Below, in pieces: positions 24,420-38,188 of a stretch of DNA of 64,000 nucleotides; within the stretch, counting starts at the first letter, position 1; every line of letters begins with the position of its first letter. A program made the translations under genes and the position numbers. The notes below the pieces were generated by a model that saw only the letters and a program-made list of their open reading frames with translations, was not told the origin of the DNA and did no database searches. Origin of the DNA: Megalopta genalis (lineage: Eukaryota; Arthropoda; Insecta; Hymenoptera; Halictidae); assembly GCF_051020955.1 (NCBI RefSeq), contig NW_027476802.1, positions 1-64,000 on the forward strand, in the 5' to 3' direction.

Positions 24420-27130
24420 CTGAAGTTAAATCATTGGTTTCGCATGGGTTTGAAGCTAAACCTTCTACATCGCATTGATTTGCTGCTAAATCATGTGTTT
24501 CGCATGGATTTAACCTATCTCGTTTGTTTCGTCTGCATTTGAAACTATGTCACTTATATCGCAACTATCTGAATCTAAATCATTGGTTTCGCATGGATTT
24601 GAAGCTAAAGATTCTACATCGCATTGATTTGCTGCTAAATCATGTGTTTCGCATGGATTTAAGCTAAATCGTTTGTTTCGTCTGCATTTCAAACTATGTC
24701 ACTTATATCGCAAGTATCTGAAGCTAAATCATTGGTTTCGCATGGATTTGAAGCTAAACCTTCTACATCGCATTGATTTGCTGCTAAATCATGTGTTTCG
24801 CATGGATTTGAAGCTATTTCGTTTGTTTCGTCTGCATATAAAGCTATGTCACTTATATCGCAAGTATCTGAAGCTAAATCATTGGTTTCGCATGGATTTG
24901 AAGCTAAACCTTCTACATCGCATTGATTTGCTGCTAAATCATGTGTTTCGCATGGATTTAAGCTAACTCGTTTGTTTCGTCTGCATTTGAAACTATGTCA
25001 CTTATATCGCAAGTATCAGAAGCTATATCATTGGTTTCGCATGGATTTGAAGCTAAACCTTCTACGTCGCATTGATTTGCTGCTAAATCATGTGTTTCGC
25101 ATGGATTTAAGCTATCTCGTTTGTTTCGTCTGCATTTGAAACTATGTCACTTATATCGCAACTATCTGAAGCTAAATCATTGGTTTCGCATGGATTTGAA
25201 GCTAAACCTTCTACATCGCATTGATTTGCTGCTAAATCATGTGTTTCGCATGGATTTAAGCTAACTCGTTTGTTTCGTCTGCATTTCAAACTATGTCACT
25301 TATATCGCAAGTATCTGAAGCTAAATCATTGGTTTCGCATGGGTTTGAAGCTAAACCTTCTACATCGCATTGATTTGCTGCTAAATCATGTGTTTCGCAT
25401 GGATTTAAGCTATCTCGTTTGTTTCGTCTGCATTTGAAACTATGTCACTTATATCGCAACTATCTGAAGCTAAATCATTGGTTTCGCATGGATTTGAAGC
25501 TAAACCTTCTACATCGCATTGATTTGCTGCTAAATCATGTGTTTCGCATGGATTTAAGCTAACTCGTTTGTTTCGTCTGCATTTCAAACTATGTCACTTA
25601 TATCGCAAGTATCTGAAGCTAAATCATTGGTTTCGCATGGATTTGAAGCTAAACCTTCTACATCGCATTGATTTGCTGCTAAATCATGTGTTTCGCATGG
25701 ATTTGAAGCTATTTCGTTTGTTTCGTCTGCATATAAAGCTATGTCACTTATATCGCAAGTATCTGAAGCTAAATCATTGGTTTCGCATGGATTTGAAGCT
25801 AAACCTTCTACATCGCATTGATTTGCTGCTAAATCATGTGTTTCGCATGGATTTAAGCTAACTCGTTTGTTTCGTCTGCATTTGAAACTATGTCACTTAT
25901 ATCGCAAGTATCAGAAGCTATATCATTGGTTTCGCATGGATTTGAAGCTAAACCTTCTACGTCGCATTGATTTGCTGCTAAATCATGTGTTTCGCATGGA
26001 TTTAAGCTATCTCGTTTGTTTCGTCTGCATTTGAAACTATGTCACTTATATCGCAACTATCTGAAGCTAAATCATTGGTTTCGCATGGATTTGAAGCTAA
26101 ACCATCTACATCGCATTGATTTGCTGCTAAATCATGTGTTTCGCATGGATTTAAGCTAACTCGTTTGTTTCGTCTGCATTTCAAACTATGTCACTTATAT
26201 CGCAAGTATCTGAAGCTAAATCATTGGTTTCGCATGGGTTTGAAGCTAAACCTTCTACATCGCATTGATTTGCTGCTAAATCATGTGTTTCGCATGGATT
26301 TAACCTATCTCGTTTGTTTCGTCTGCATTTGAAACTATGTCACTTATATCGCAACTATCTGAATCTAAATCATTGGTTTCGCATGGATTTGAAGCTAAAG
26401 ATTCTACATCGCATTGATTTGCTGCTAAATCATGTGTTTCGCATGGATTTAAGCTAAATCGTTTGTTTCGTCTGCATTTCAAACTATGTCACTTATATCG
26501 CAAGTATCTGAAGCTAAATCATTGGTTTCGCATGGATTTGAAGCTAAACCTTCTACATCGCATTGATTTGCTGCTAAATCATGTGTTTCGCATGGATTTG
26601 AAGCTATTTCGTTTGTTTCGTCTGCATATAAAGCTATGTCACTTATATCGCAAGTATCTGAAGCTAAATCATTGGTTTCGCATGGATTTGAAGCTAAACC
26701 TTCTACATCGCATTGATTTGCTGCTAAATCATGTGTTTCGCATGGATTTAAGCTAACTCGTTTGTTTCGTCTGCATTTGAAACTATGTCACTTATATCGC
26801 AAGTATCAGAAACTATATCATTGGTTTCGCATGGATTTGAAGCTAAACCTTCTACGTCGCATTGATTTGCTGCTAAATCATGTGTTTCGCATGGATTTAA
26901 GCTATCTCGTTTGTTTCGTCTGCATTTGAAACTATGTCACTTATATCGCAACTATCTGAAGCTAAATCATTGGTTTCGCATGGATTTGAAGCTAAACCTT
27001 CTACATCGCATTGATTTGCTGCTAAATCATGTGTTTCGCATGGATTTAAGCTAACTCGTTTGTTTCGTCTGCATTTCAAACTATGTCACTTATATCGCAA
27101 GTATCTGAAGCTAAATCATTGGTTTCGCAT
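24420..27130 (+). repeat. Family B 895-bp higher-order repeat, three copies
   Basis: Segments at 24673, 25568 and 26463 are 895 bp apart, as are 25107, 26002 and 26897. 895 bp is six basic units of 149.2 bp. Copies differ at scattered bases, for example AGAAACTATATC near 26,808 where the others have AGAAGCTATATC. Copies 1 and 3 share a GAATCTAAATC and AAAGATTCTAC variant that copy 2 lacks, so exchange has mixed them. Confidence 0.9.
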
Positions 27131-30100
27131 GGATTTGAAGCTAAACTTTCTACATCGCATTGATTTGTAGCTAAATCATGTGTTTCGCAAGAATTTGAAT
27201 CTAACTCGTCTCTTTCGTCTGTATTTGAAACTATGTCACTTATATCGCAAGTATCTGGAGCTAAATGATTGGTTTCGCATGGATTTGAAGCTAAACCTTC
27301 TACATCGCATTGATTTGCTGCTAAATCATTTGCTTCGCATGGATTTTAAGCTAACTCGTTTGTTTCGTCTGCATTTGAAACTATGTCACTTACATCGCAA
27401 GTATCTGAAGTTAAATTATTGGTTTCGCATGGGTTTGAAGCTAAACCTTCTACATCGCATTGATTTGCTGCTAAATCATGTGTTTCGCATGGATTTAACC
27501 TATCTCGTTTGTTTCGTCTGCATTTGAAACTATGTCACTTATATCGCAACTATCTGAATCTAAATCATTGGTTTCGCATGGATCTTGAAGCTAAAGATTC
27601 TACATCGCATTGATTTGCTGCTAAATCATGTGTTTCGCATGGATTTAAGCTAAATCGTTTGTTTCGTCTGCATTTCAAACTATGTCACTTATATCGCAAG
27701 TATCTGAAGCTAAATCATTGGTTTCGCATGGATTTGAAGCTAAACTTTCTACATCGCATTGATTTGTAGCTAAATCATGTGTTTCGCATGAATTTGAAGC
27801 TAACTCGTCTCTTTCGTCAGCATTTGAAACTATGTCACTTATATCGTAAGTATCTGGAGCTAAATCATTGGTTTCGCATGGATTTGAAGCTAAACCTTCT
27901 ACATCGCATTGATTTGCTGCTAAATCATTTGTTTCGCATGGATTTTAAGCTAACTCGTTTGTTTCGTCTGCATTTGAATCTATGTCACTTACATCGCAAG
28001 TATCTGAAGTTAAATCATTGGTTTCGCATGGATTTGAAGCTAAACCTTCTACATCGCATTGATTTGCTGCTAAATCATGTGTTTCGCTTGGATTTGAAGC
28101 TAATTCGTTTGTTTCGTCTGCATATAAAGCTATTTCACTTATATTGCAAGTATCTGCAGCTAAATCATTGGCTTCGCATGGATTTAAAGCTAAACCTACT
28201 ACATTGCATTGATTTGCTGCTAAATAATGTGTTTCGCATGGATTTGAAGCTAACTCGTTTCTTTCGTCTGCATTTGAAACTATGTCACTCATATCGCATG
28301 TATCTGAAGCTAAATCATTGGTATCGCATGGATTTGAAGCTACACCTTCTACATCGCATTGATTTGCTGCTAAATCATGTGTTTCGCATGGATTTGAAGC
28401 TAATTCGTTTGTTTCGTCTGCATATAAAGCTATGTCACTTATATCGCAAGTATCTGAAGCTAAATCATTGGTTTCGCATGGATTTGAAGCTAAACCTTCT
28501 ACATCGCATTGATTTGCTGCTAAATCATGTGTATCGCATGGATTTTGAAGGTAACTCGATTGCTTCGTCTGCATTTTAAGCTATATCACTTATATCCCAA
28601 ATGTTTGAAGCTAAATCATTTGTTTCGTGTGGATTTGAAGCTAAACCTTCTACATCGCATTGATTTGCTGCTAAATCATGTGTTTCGCATGGATTTAAGC
28701 TAACTCGTTTGTTTCGTCTGCATTTGAAACTATGTCACTTATATCGCAACTATCAGAAGCTATATTATTGGTTTCGCATGGATTTGAAGCTAAACCTTCT
28801 ACATCGCATTGATTTGCAGCTAAATCATGTGTTTCGCATGGATTTGAAGCTAATTCGTTTGTTTCGTCTGCATATAAAGCTATGTCACTTATATCGCAAG
28901 TATCTGAAGCTAAATCATTGGTTTCGCATGGATTTGAAGCTAAACCTTCTACATCGCATTGATTTGCTGCTAAATCATGTTTATCGCATGGATTTTGAAG
29001 GTAACTCGATTGCTTCGTCTGCATTTTAAGCTATATCACTTATATCCCAAATGTTTGAAGCTAAATCATTTGTTTCGCGTGGATTTGAAGCTAAACCTTC
29101 TACATCGCATTGATTTGCTGCTAAATCATGTGTTTCGCATGAATTTGAATCTAACTCGTCTCTTTCGTCTGCATTTGAAACTATGTCACTTATATCGCAA
29201 CTATCTGGAGCTAAATCATTGGTTTCGGATGGATTTGAAGCTAAACCTTCTACATCGCATTGATTTGCTGCTAAATCATTTGTTTCGCATGGATTTAAGT
29301 TAACTCGTTTGTTTAGGCTGCATTTGAAACTATGTCACTTATATCGCAAGTATCTGAAGCTAAATCATTGGTTTCGCATGGATTTGAAGCTAAACCTTCT
29401 ACATCGCATTGATTTGCTGCTAAATCATGTGTATCGCATGGATTTTGAAGGTAACTCGATTGCTTCGTCTGCATTTTAAGCTATATCACTTATATCCCAA
29501 ATGTGTGAAGCTAAATCATTTGTTTCGCATGGATTTGAAGCTAAACCTTCTACATCGCATTGATTTGCTGCTAAATCATGTGTTTCGCATGGACTTAAGC
29601 TAACTCGGTTGTTTCGTCTGCATTTGAAACTATGTCACATATATCGCAAGTATCTGAAGCTAAATCATTGGTTTCGCATGGATTTGAAGCTAAACCTTCT
29701 ACATCGCATTGATTTGCTGCTAAATCATGTGTTTCGCATGGATTTTGAAGGTAACTCGATTGCTTCGTCTGCATTTTAAGCTATATCACTTGTATCCCAA
29801 ATGTTTGAAGCTAAATCATTTGTTTCGCATGGATTTGAAGCTAAACCTTCTACATCGCATTGATTTGCTGCTAAATCATGTGTTTCGCATGGATTTAAGC
29901 TAACTCGTTTGTTTCGAATGCATTTCAAACTATGTCACTTATATCGCAAGTATCTGAAGCTAAATCATTGGTTTCGCATGGATTTGAAGCTAAACTTTCT
30001 ACATCGCATTGATTTGTAGCTAAATCATGTGTTTCACATGAATTTGAAGCTAACTCGTCTCTTTCGTCAGCATTTGAATCTATGTCACTTATATCGCAAG

Positions 30101-32468
30101 TATCTGAAGCTAAATCATTGGTTTCGCATGGATTTGAAGCTAAACCTTCTACATCGCATTGATTTGCTGCTAAATCATGTGTTTCGCATGGATTTAAGCT
30201 AACTCGTTTGTTTCGTCTGCATTTGAAACTATGTCACCTATATCGCAAGTATCAGAAGCTATATCATTGGTTTCGCATGGATTTGAAGCTAAACCTTCTA
30301 CGTCGCATTGATTTGCTGCTAAATCATGTGTTTCGCATGGATTTAAGCTATCTCGTTTGTTTCGTCTGCATTTGAAACTATGTCACTTATATCGCAACTA
30401 TCTGAAGCTAAATCATTGGTTTCGCATGGATTTGAAGCTAAACCTTCTACATCGCATTGATTTGCTGCTAAATCATGTGTTTCGCATGGATTTAAGCTAA
30501 CTCGTTTGTTTCGTCTGCATTTCAAACTATGTCACTTATATCGCAAGTATCTGAAGCTAAATCATTGGTTTCGCATGGATTTGAAGCTAAACTTTCTACA
30601 TCGCATTGATTTGTAGCTAAATCATGTGTTTCGCAAGAATTTGAATCTAACTCGTCTCTTTCGTCTGCATTTGAAACAATGTCACTTATATCGCAAGTAT
30701 CTGGAGCTAAATCATTGGTTTCGCATGGATTTGAAGCTAAACCTTCTACATCGCATTGATTTGCTGCTAAATCATTTGTTTCGCATGGATTTTAAGCTAA
30801 CTCGTTTGTTTCGTCTGCATTTGAAACTATGTCACTTACATCGCAAGTATCTGAAGTTAAATCATTGGTTTCGCATGGGTTTGAAGCTAAACCTTCTACA
30901 TCGCATTGATTTGCTGCTAAATCATGTGTTTCGCATGGATTTAACCTATCTCGTTTGTTTCGTCTGCATTTGAAACTATGTCACTTATATCGCAACTATC
31001 TGAATCTAAATCATTGGTTTCGCATGGATTTGAAGCTAAAGATTCTACATCGCCTTGATTTGCTGCTAAATCATGTGTTTCGCATGGATTTAAGCTAAAT
31101 CGTTTGTTTCGTCTGCATTTCAAACTATGTCACTTATATCGCAAGTATCTGAAGCTAAATCATTGGTTTCGCATGGATTTGAAGCTAAACTTTCTACATC
31201 GCATTGATTTGTAGCTAAATCATGTGTTTCGCATGGATTTTAAGCTAACTCGTTTGTTTCGTCTGCATTTGAATCTATGTCACTTACATCGCAAGTATCT
31301 GAAGTTAAATGATTGGTTTCGCATGGATTTGAAGCTAAACCTTCTACATCGCATTGATTTGCTGCTAAATCATGTGTTTCGCTTGGATTTGAAGCTAATT
31401 CGTTTGTTTCGTCTGCATTTGAAACTATGTCACTTACATCGCAAGTATCTGAAGTTAAATCATTGGTTTCGCATGGATTTGAAGCTAAAGCTTCTACATC
31501 GCATTGATTTGCTGCTAAATCATGTGTTTCGCATGGTTTTAAGCTATCTCGTTCGTTTCGTCTGCATTTGAAACTATGTCACTTATATCGCAACTATCTG
31601 AAGCTAAATCATTGGTTTCGCATGGATTTGAAGCTAAACCTTCTACATCGCATTGATTTGCTGCTAAATCATGTGTATCGCATGGATTTTGAAGGTAACT
31701 CGATTGCTTCGTCTGCATTTTAAGCTATATCACTTATATCCCAAATGTTTGTAGCTAAATCATTTGTTTCGCGTGGATTTGAAGCTAAACCTTCTACATC
31801 GCATCGATTTTGCTGCTAAATCATGTGTTTCGCATGGATTTGAAGCTATTTCGTTTGTTTCGTCTGCATATAAAGCTATGTCACTTATATCGCAAGTATC
31901 TGAAGCTAAATCATTGGTTTCGCATGGATTTGAAGCTAAACCTTCTACAACGCATTGATTTGCTGCTAAATCATGGGTATCGCATGGATTTTGAAGGTAA
32001 CTCGATTGCTTCGTCTGCATTTTAAGCTATATCACTTATATCCCAAATGTTTGAAGCTAAACCATTTGTTTCGCATGGATTTGAAGCTAAACCTTCTACA
32101 TCGTATTGATTTGCTGCTAAATCATGTGTTTCGCATGGATTTAAGCTATCTCGTTTGTTTCGTCTGCATTTGAAACTATGTCACTTATATCGCAACTATC
32201 TGAAGCTAAATCATTGGTATCGCATGGATTTGAAGCTAAACCTTCTACATCGCATTGATTTGCTGCTAAATCATGTGTTTCGCATGGATTTAAGCTAACT
32301 CGTTTGTTTCGTCTGCATTTCAAACTATGTCACTTATATCGCAAGTATCTGAAGCTAAATCATTGGTTTCGCATGGATTTGAAGCTAAACTTTCTACATC
32401 GCATTGATTTGCTGCTAAATCATGTGTTTCGCATGGATTTAAGCTAACTCGTTTGTTTCGTCTGCATT
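27130..32468 (+). repeat. Family B mixed zone
   Basis: B units in less regular order. The landmark GAAGGTAACTCGATTG occurs at 28547, 28997, 29447 and 29747, with spacings of 450, 450 and 300 bp, so units here are exactly 150 bp. The segment at 27180-27527 recurs at 30626-30973 (offset 3,446 bp, 23 units). The region 27779-28579 keeps every sub-block at 30 bp and is the longest stretch in intact 30-bp phase. Confidence 0.85.
27779..28579. other. Longest stop-free stretch; judged non-coding
   Basis: The plus strand is open for 266 codons, and the minus strand is open for 209 codons over 27945-28574. Both predicted peptides are ten-residue periodic, because ten codons equal one 30-bp monomer. 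The minus-strand repeat resembles CETNDLASNP, the plus-strand repeat FRMDLKLNLL. Two plus frames and one minus frame of the monomer have no stop, so openness is expected without selection. Neighbouring units carry 29-bp blocks that break the frame. I recognise no domain, signal peptide or flanking exon signal. Confidence 0.75.
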
Positions 32469-35400
32469 TCAAACTATGTCACTTATATCGCAAGTATCTG
32501 AAGCTAAATCATTGGTTTCGCATGGATTTGAAGCTAAACTTTCTACATCGCATTGATTTGTAGCTAAATCATGTGTTTCGCATGAATTTGAATCTAACTC
32601 GTCACTTTCGTCTGCATTTGAAACTATGTCACTTATATCGCAAGTATCTGGAGCTAAATCATTGGTTTCGCATGGATTTGAAGCTAAACCTTCTACATCG
32701 CATTGATTTGCTGCTAAATCATTTGTTTCGCATGGATTGTAAGCTAACTCGTTTGTTTCGTCTGCATTTGAAACTATGTCACTTATATCGCAACTATCTG
32801 AAGCTAAATCATTGGTTTCGCATGGATTTGAAGCTAAAGATTCTACATCGCATTGATTTGCTGCTAAATCATGTGTTTCGCATGGATTTAAGCTAAATCG
32901 TTTGTTTCGTCTGCATTTCAAACTATGTCACTTATATCGCAAGTATCTGGAGCTAAATCATTGGTTTCGCATGGATTTGAAGCTAAACTTTCTACATCGC
33001 ATTGATTTGTAGCTAAATCATGTGTTTCGCATGAATTTGAAGCTAACTCGTCTCTTTCGTCAGCATTTGAAACTATGTCACTTATATCGCAAGTATCTGG
33101 AGCTAAATCATGGGTTTCGCATGGATTTGAAGCTAAACCTTCTACATCGCATTGATTTGCTGCTAAATCATTTGTTTCGCATGGATTTTAAGCTAACTCG
33201 TTTGTTTCGTCTGCATTTGAAGCTAAACCTTCTACATCGCGTTGATTTGCTGCTAAATCATTTGTTTCGCATGGATTTGAAGCTAAACCTTCTACATCGC
33301 ATTGATTTGCTGCTAAATCATGTGTTTCGCATGGATTTAACCTATCTCGTTTGTTTCGTCTGCATTTCAAACTATGTCACTTATATCGCAAGTATCTGAA
33401 GCTAAATCATTGGTTTCGCATGGATTTGAAGCTAAACTTTCTACATCGCATTGATTTGTAGCTAAATCATGTGTTTCGCATGAATTTGAAGCTAACTCGT
33501 CTCTTTCGTCTGCATTTGAAACTATGTCACTTATATCGCAAGTATCTGGAGCTAAATCATTGGTTTCGCATGGGTTTGAAGCTAAACCTTCTACATCGCA
33601 TTGATTTGCTGCTAAATCATGTGTTTCGCATGGATTTAACCTAACTCGTTTGTTTCGTCTGCATTTGAAACTATGTCACTTACATCGCAAGTATCTGAAG
33701 TTAAATCATTGGTTTCGCATGGATTTGAAGCTAAACCTTCTACATCGCATTGATTTGCTGCTAAATCATGTGTTTCGCTTGGATTTGAAGCTAATTCGTT
33801 TTTGCGCATGCAGTTGAATCTAAATAACGTATATCACAAGTATTTGTAGTTAAACCATTTGTTTCGCGTGGATTTAAAGCTAAACCTTCTACATCGCATT
33901 GATTTGCTGCTAAATCATGTGTTTCGCATGGATTTAAGCTAACTCGTTTGTTTCGTCTGCATTTCAAACTATGTCACTTATATCGCAAGTATCTGAAGCT
34001 AAATCATTGGTTTCGCATGGATTTGAAGCTAAACTTTCTACATCGCATTGATTTGTAGCTAAATCATGTGTTTCGCATGAATTTGAAGCTAACACGTCTC
34101 TTTCGTCAGCATTTGAAACTATGTCACTTATATCGCAAGTATCTGGAGCTAAATCATTGGTTTCGCATGGGTTTGAAGCTAAACCTGCTACATCGCATTG
34201 ATTTGCTGCTAAATCATTGGTTTCGCATGGATTTGAAGCTAATCTTTCTACATCGCATTGATTTGTAGCTAAATCATGTGTTTCGCATGAATTTGAATCT
34301 AACTCGTCACTTTCGTCTGCATTTGAAACTATGTCACTTATATCGCAAGTATCTGGAGCTAAATCATTGGTTTCGCATGGATTTGAAGCTAAACCTTCTA
34401 CATCGCATTGATTTGCTGCTAAATCATTTGTTTCGCATGGATTGTAAGCTAACTCGTTTGTTTCGTCTGCATTTGAAACTATGTCACTTATATCGCAACT
34501 ATCTGAAGCTAAATCATTGGTTTCGCATGGATTTGAAGCTAAAGATTCTACATCGCATTGATTTGCTGCTAAATCATGTGTTTCGCATGGATTTAAGCTA
34601 AATCGTTTGTTTCGTCTGCATTTCAAACTATGTCACTTATATCGCAAGTATCTGGAGCTAAATCATTGGTTTCGCATGGATTTGAAGCTAAACTTTCTAC
34701 ATCGCATTGATTTGTAGCTAAATCATGTGTTTCGCATGAATTTGAAGCTAACTCGTCTCTTTCGTCAGCATTTGAAACTATGTCACTTATATCGCAAGTA
34801 ACTGGAGCTAAATCATGGGTTTCGCATGGATTTGAAGCTAAACCTTCTACATCGCATTGATTTGCTGCTAAATCATTTGTTTCGCATGGATTTTAAGCTA
34901 ACTCGTTTGTTTCGTCTGCATTTGAAGCTAAACCTTCTACATCGCGTTGATTTGCTGCTAAATCATTTGTTTCGCATGGATTTGAAGCTAAACCTTCTAC
35001 ATCGCATTGATTTGCTGCTAAATCATGTGTTTCGCATGGATTTAACCTATCTCGTTTGTTTCGTCTGCATTTCAAACTATGTCAATTATATCGCAAGTAT
35101 CTGAAGCTAAATCATTGGTTTCGCATGGATTTGAAGCTAAACTTTCTACATCGCATTGATTTGTAGCTAAATCATGTGTTTCGCATGAATTTGAAGCTAA
35201 CTCGTCTCTTTCGTCTGCATTTGAAACTATGTCACTTATATCGCAAGTATCTGGAGCTAAATCATTGGTTTCGCATGGGTTTGAAGCTAAACCTTCTACA
35301 TCGCATTGATTTGCTGCTAAATCATGTGTTTCGCATGGATTTAACCTAACTCGTTTGTTTCGTCTGCATTTGAAACTATGTCACTTACATCGCAAGTATC

Positions 35401-37670
35401 TGAAGTTAAATCATTGGTTTCGCATGGATTTGAAGCTAAACCTTCTACATCGCATTGATTTGCTGCTAAATCATGTGTTTCGCTTGGATTTGAAGCTAAT
35501 TCGTTTTTGCGCATGCAGTTGAATCTAAATAACGTATATCACAAGTATTTGTAGTTAAACCATTTGTTTCGCGTGGATTTAAAGCTAAACCTTCTACATC
35601 GCATTGATTTGCTGCTAAATCATGTGTTTCGCATGGATTTAAGCTAACTCGTTTGTTTCGTCTGCATTTCAAACTATGTCACTTATATCGCAAGTATCTG
35701 AAGCTAAATCATTGGTTTCGCATGGATTTGAAGCTAAACTTTCTACATCGCATTGATTTGTAGCTAAATCATGTGTTTCGCATGAATTTGAAGCTAACAC
35801 GTCTCTTTCGTCAGCATTTGAAACTATGTCACTTATATCGCAAGTATCTGGAGCTAAATCATTGGTTTCGCATGGGTTTGAAGCTAAACCTTCTACATCG
35901 CATTGATTTGCTGCTAAATCATGTGTTTCGCATGGATTTAACCTATCTCGTTTGTTTCCTCTGCATTTGAAACTATGTCACTTATATCGCAACTATCTGA
36001 AGCTAAATCATTGGTTTCGCATGGATTTGAAGCTAAAGATTCTACATCGCATTGATTTGCTGCTAAATCATGTGTTTCGCATGGATTTAAGCTAAATCGT
36101 TTGTTTCGTCTGCATTTCAAACTATGTCACTTATATCGCAAGTATCTGGAGCTAAATCATTGGTTTCGCATGGATTTGAAGCTAAACTTTCTACATCGCA
36201 TTGATTTGTAGCTAAATCATGTGTTTCGCATGAATTTGAAGCTAACTCGTCTCTTTCGTCAGCATTTGAAACTATGTCACTTATATCGCAAGTATCTGGA
36301 GCTAAATCATTGGTTTCGCATGGATTTGAAGCTAAACCTTCTACATCGCATTGATTTGCTGCTAAATCATTTGTTTCGCATGGATTTTAAGCTAACTCGT
36401 TTGTTTCGTCTGCATTTGAAGCTAAACCTTCTACATCGCGTTGATTTGCTGCTAAATCATTTGTTTCGCATGGATTTGAAGCTAAACCTTCTACATCGCA
36501 TTGATTTGCTGCTAAATCATGTGTTTCGCATGGATTTAACCTATCTCGTTTGTTTCGTCTGCATTTCAAACTATGTCACTTATATCGCAAGTATCTGAAG
36601 CTAAATCATTGGTTTCGCATGGATTTGAAGCTAAACTTTCTACATCGCATTGATTTGTAGCTAAATCATGTGTTTCGCATGAATTTGAAGCTAACTCGTC
36701 TCTTTCGTCTGCATTTGAAACTATGTCACTTATATCGCAAGTATCTGGAGCTAAATCATTGGTTTCGCATGGGTTTGAAGCTAAACCTTCTACATCGCAT
36801 TGATTTGCTGCTAAATCATGTGTTTCGCATGGATTTAACCTAACTCGTTTGTTTCGTCTGCATTTGAAACTATGTCACTTACATCGCAAGTATCTGAAGT
36901 TAAATCATTGGTTTCGCATGGATTTGAAGCTAAACCTTCTACATCGCATTGATTTGCTGCTAAATCATGTGTTTCGCTTGGATTTGAAGCTAATTCGTTT
37001 TTGCGCATGCAGTTGAATCTAAATAACGTATATCACAAGTATTTGTAGTTAAACCATTTGTTTCGCGTGGATTTAAAGCTAAACCTTCTACATCGCATTG
37101 ATTTGCTGCTAAATCATGTGTTTCGCATGGATTTAAGCTAACTCGTTTGTTTCGTCTGCATTTCAAACTATGTCACTTATATCGCAAGTATCTGAAGCTA
37201 AATCATTGGTTTCGCATGGATTTGAAGCTAAACTTTCTACATCGCATTGATTTGTAGCTAAATCATGTGTTTCGCATGAATTTGAAGCTAACACGTCTCT
37301 TTCGTCAGCATTTGAAACTATGTCACTTATATCGCAAGTATCTGGAGCTAAATCATTGGTTTCGCATGGATTTGAAGCTAAACCTTCTACATCGCATTGA
37401 TTTGCTGCTAAATCATTTGTTTCGCATGGATTTTAAGCTAACTCGTTTGTTTCGTCTGCATTTGAAACTATGTCACTTACATCGCAAGTATCTGAAGTTA
37501 AATCATTGGTTTCGCATGGATTTGAAGCTAAACCTTCTACATCGCATTGATTTGCTGCTAAATCATGTGTTTCGCATGGTTTTAAGCTATCTCGTTTGTT
37601 TCGTCTGCATTTGAAACTATGTCACTTATATCGCAACTATCTGAAGCTAAATCATTGGTTTCGCATGGAT
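32469..37670 (+). repeat. Family B 1,495-bp higher-order repeat, about 3.5 copies
   Basis: Copies begin near 32469, 33964, 35669 and 37163. Steps are 1,495, 1,705 and 1,494 bp; 1,495 is ten basic units. The long copy has 210 bp more (seven 30-mers) near 34,190-34,400. That extra piece is a whole number of 30-mers but not of 150-bp units, showing exchange at the finer register. Each copy carries the diverged GCGCATGCAGTTGAATC variant near 33,800, 35,510 and 37,000. Confidence 0.88.
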
Positions 37671-38031
37671 TTGAAGCTAAACCTTCTACATCGCATTGAT
37701 TTGCTGCTAAATCATGTGTTTCGCATGGATTTAAGCTAACTCGTTTGTTTCGTCTGCATTTCAAACTATGTCACTTATATTGCAAGTATCTGAAGCTAAA
37801 TCATTGGTTTCGCATGGATTTGAAGCTAAACTTTCTACATGGCATTGATTTGTAGCTAAATCATGTGTTTCGCATGGATTTGAAGCTAATTCGTCTGTTG
37901 CGCATGCAGTTGAATCTAAATAACGAATATCACAAGTATTTGTAGCTAAACTACTTGTTTCGCCTGGATTTAAAGCTAAACCTTCTACATCGCATTGATT
38001 TGCTGCTAAATCATGTGTTTCGCATGGAATT

Positions 38032-38188
38032 GAAGCTAAACCTTTCTACATCGCATTGATTTGAAGCACAATCATGTGTTTTGCTCGGATTTGAAGCTAA
38101 CTCGTTTGCTTCGCATACAGTTGTAGCTAAATTATATATATCACGAGTATTTGTAGCTAAACCAGTAATTTGGCATGGATTTGAAGCT
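38032..38188 (+). repeat. Most diverged family B unit, copy 1
   Basis: Recognisable B unit carrying many private variants: GAAGCACAATCATG, TTTTGCTCGG, TTCGCATACAGTTG, TTATATATATCACG and CCAGTAATTTGGC. It still follows the 30-bp layout. Copies lie at 43419 and 61557. Confidence 0.85.

Noticed and set aside
33964..34626. Minus-strand open frame of 220 codons with a CETNDLASNP-like ten-residue repeat, considered as a secreted or pentapeptide-like repeat protein
   Set aside because: Spacing is ten residues without the five-residue pattern of pentapeptide repeats. There is no signal peptide or unique terminus, and other copies of the same HOR are frame-broken by the 29-bp sub-block.
38115..38150. 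TTATATATATCACG stretch in the diverged B unit as a TATA-type promoter
   Set aside because: It is a variant of the fifth sub-block (CACTTATATCGC) at the expected position, and nothing downstream looks like a gene.
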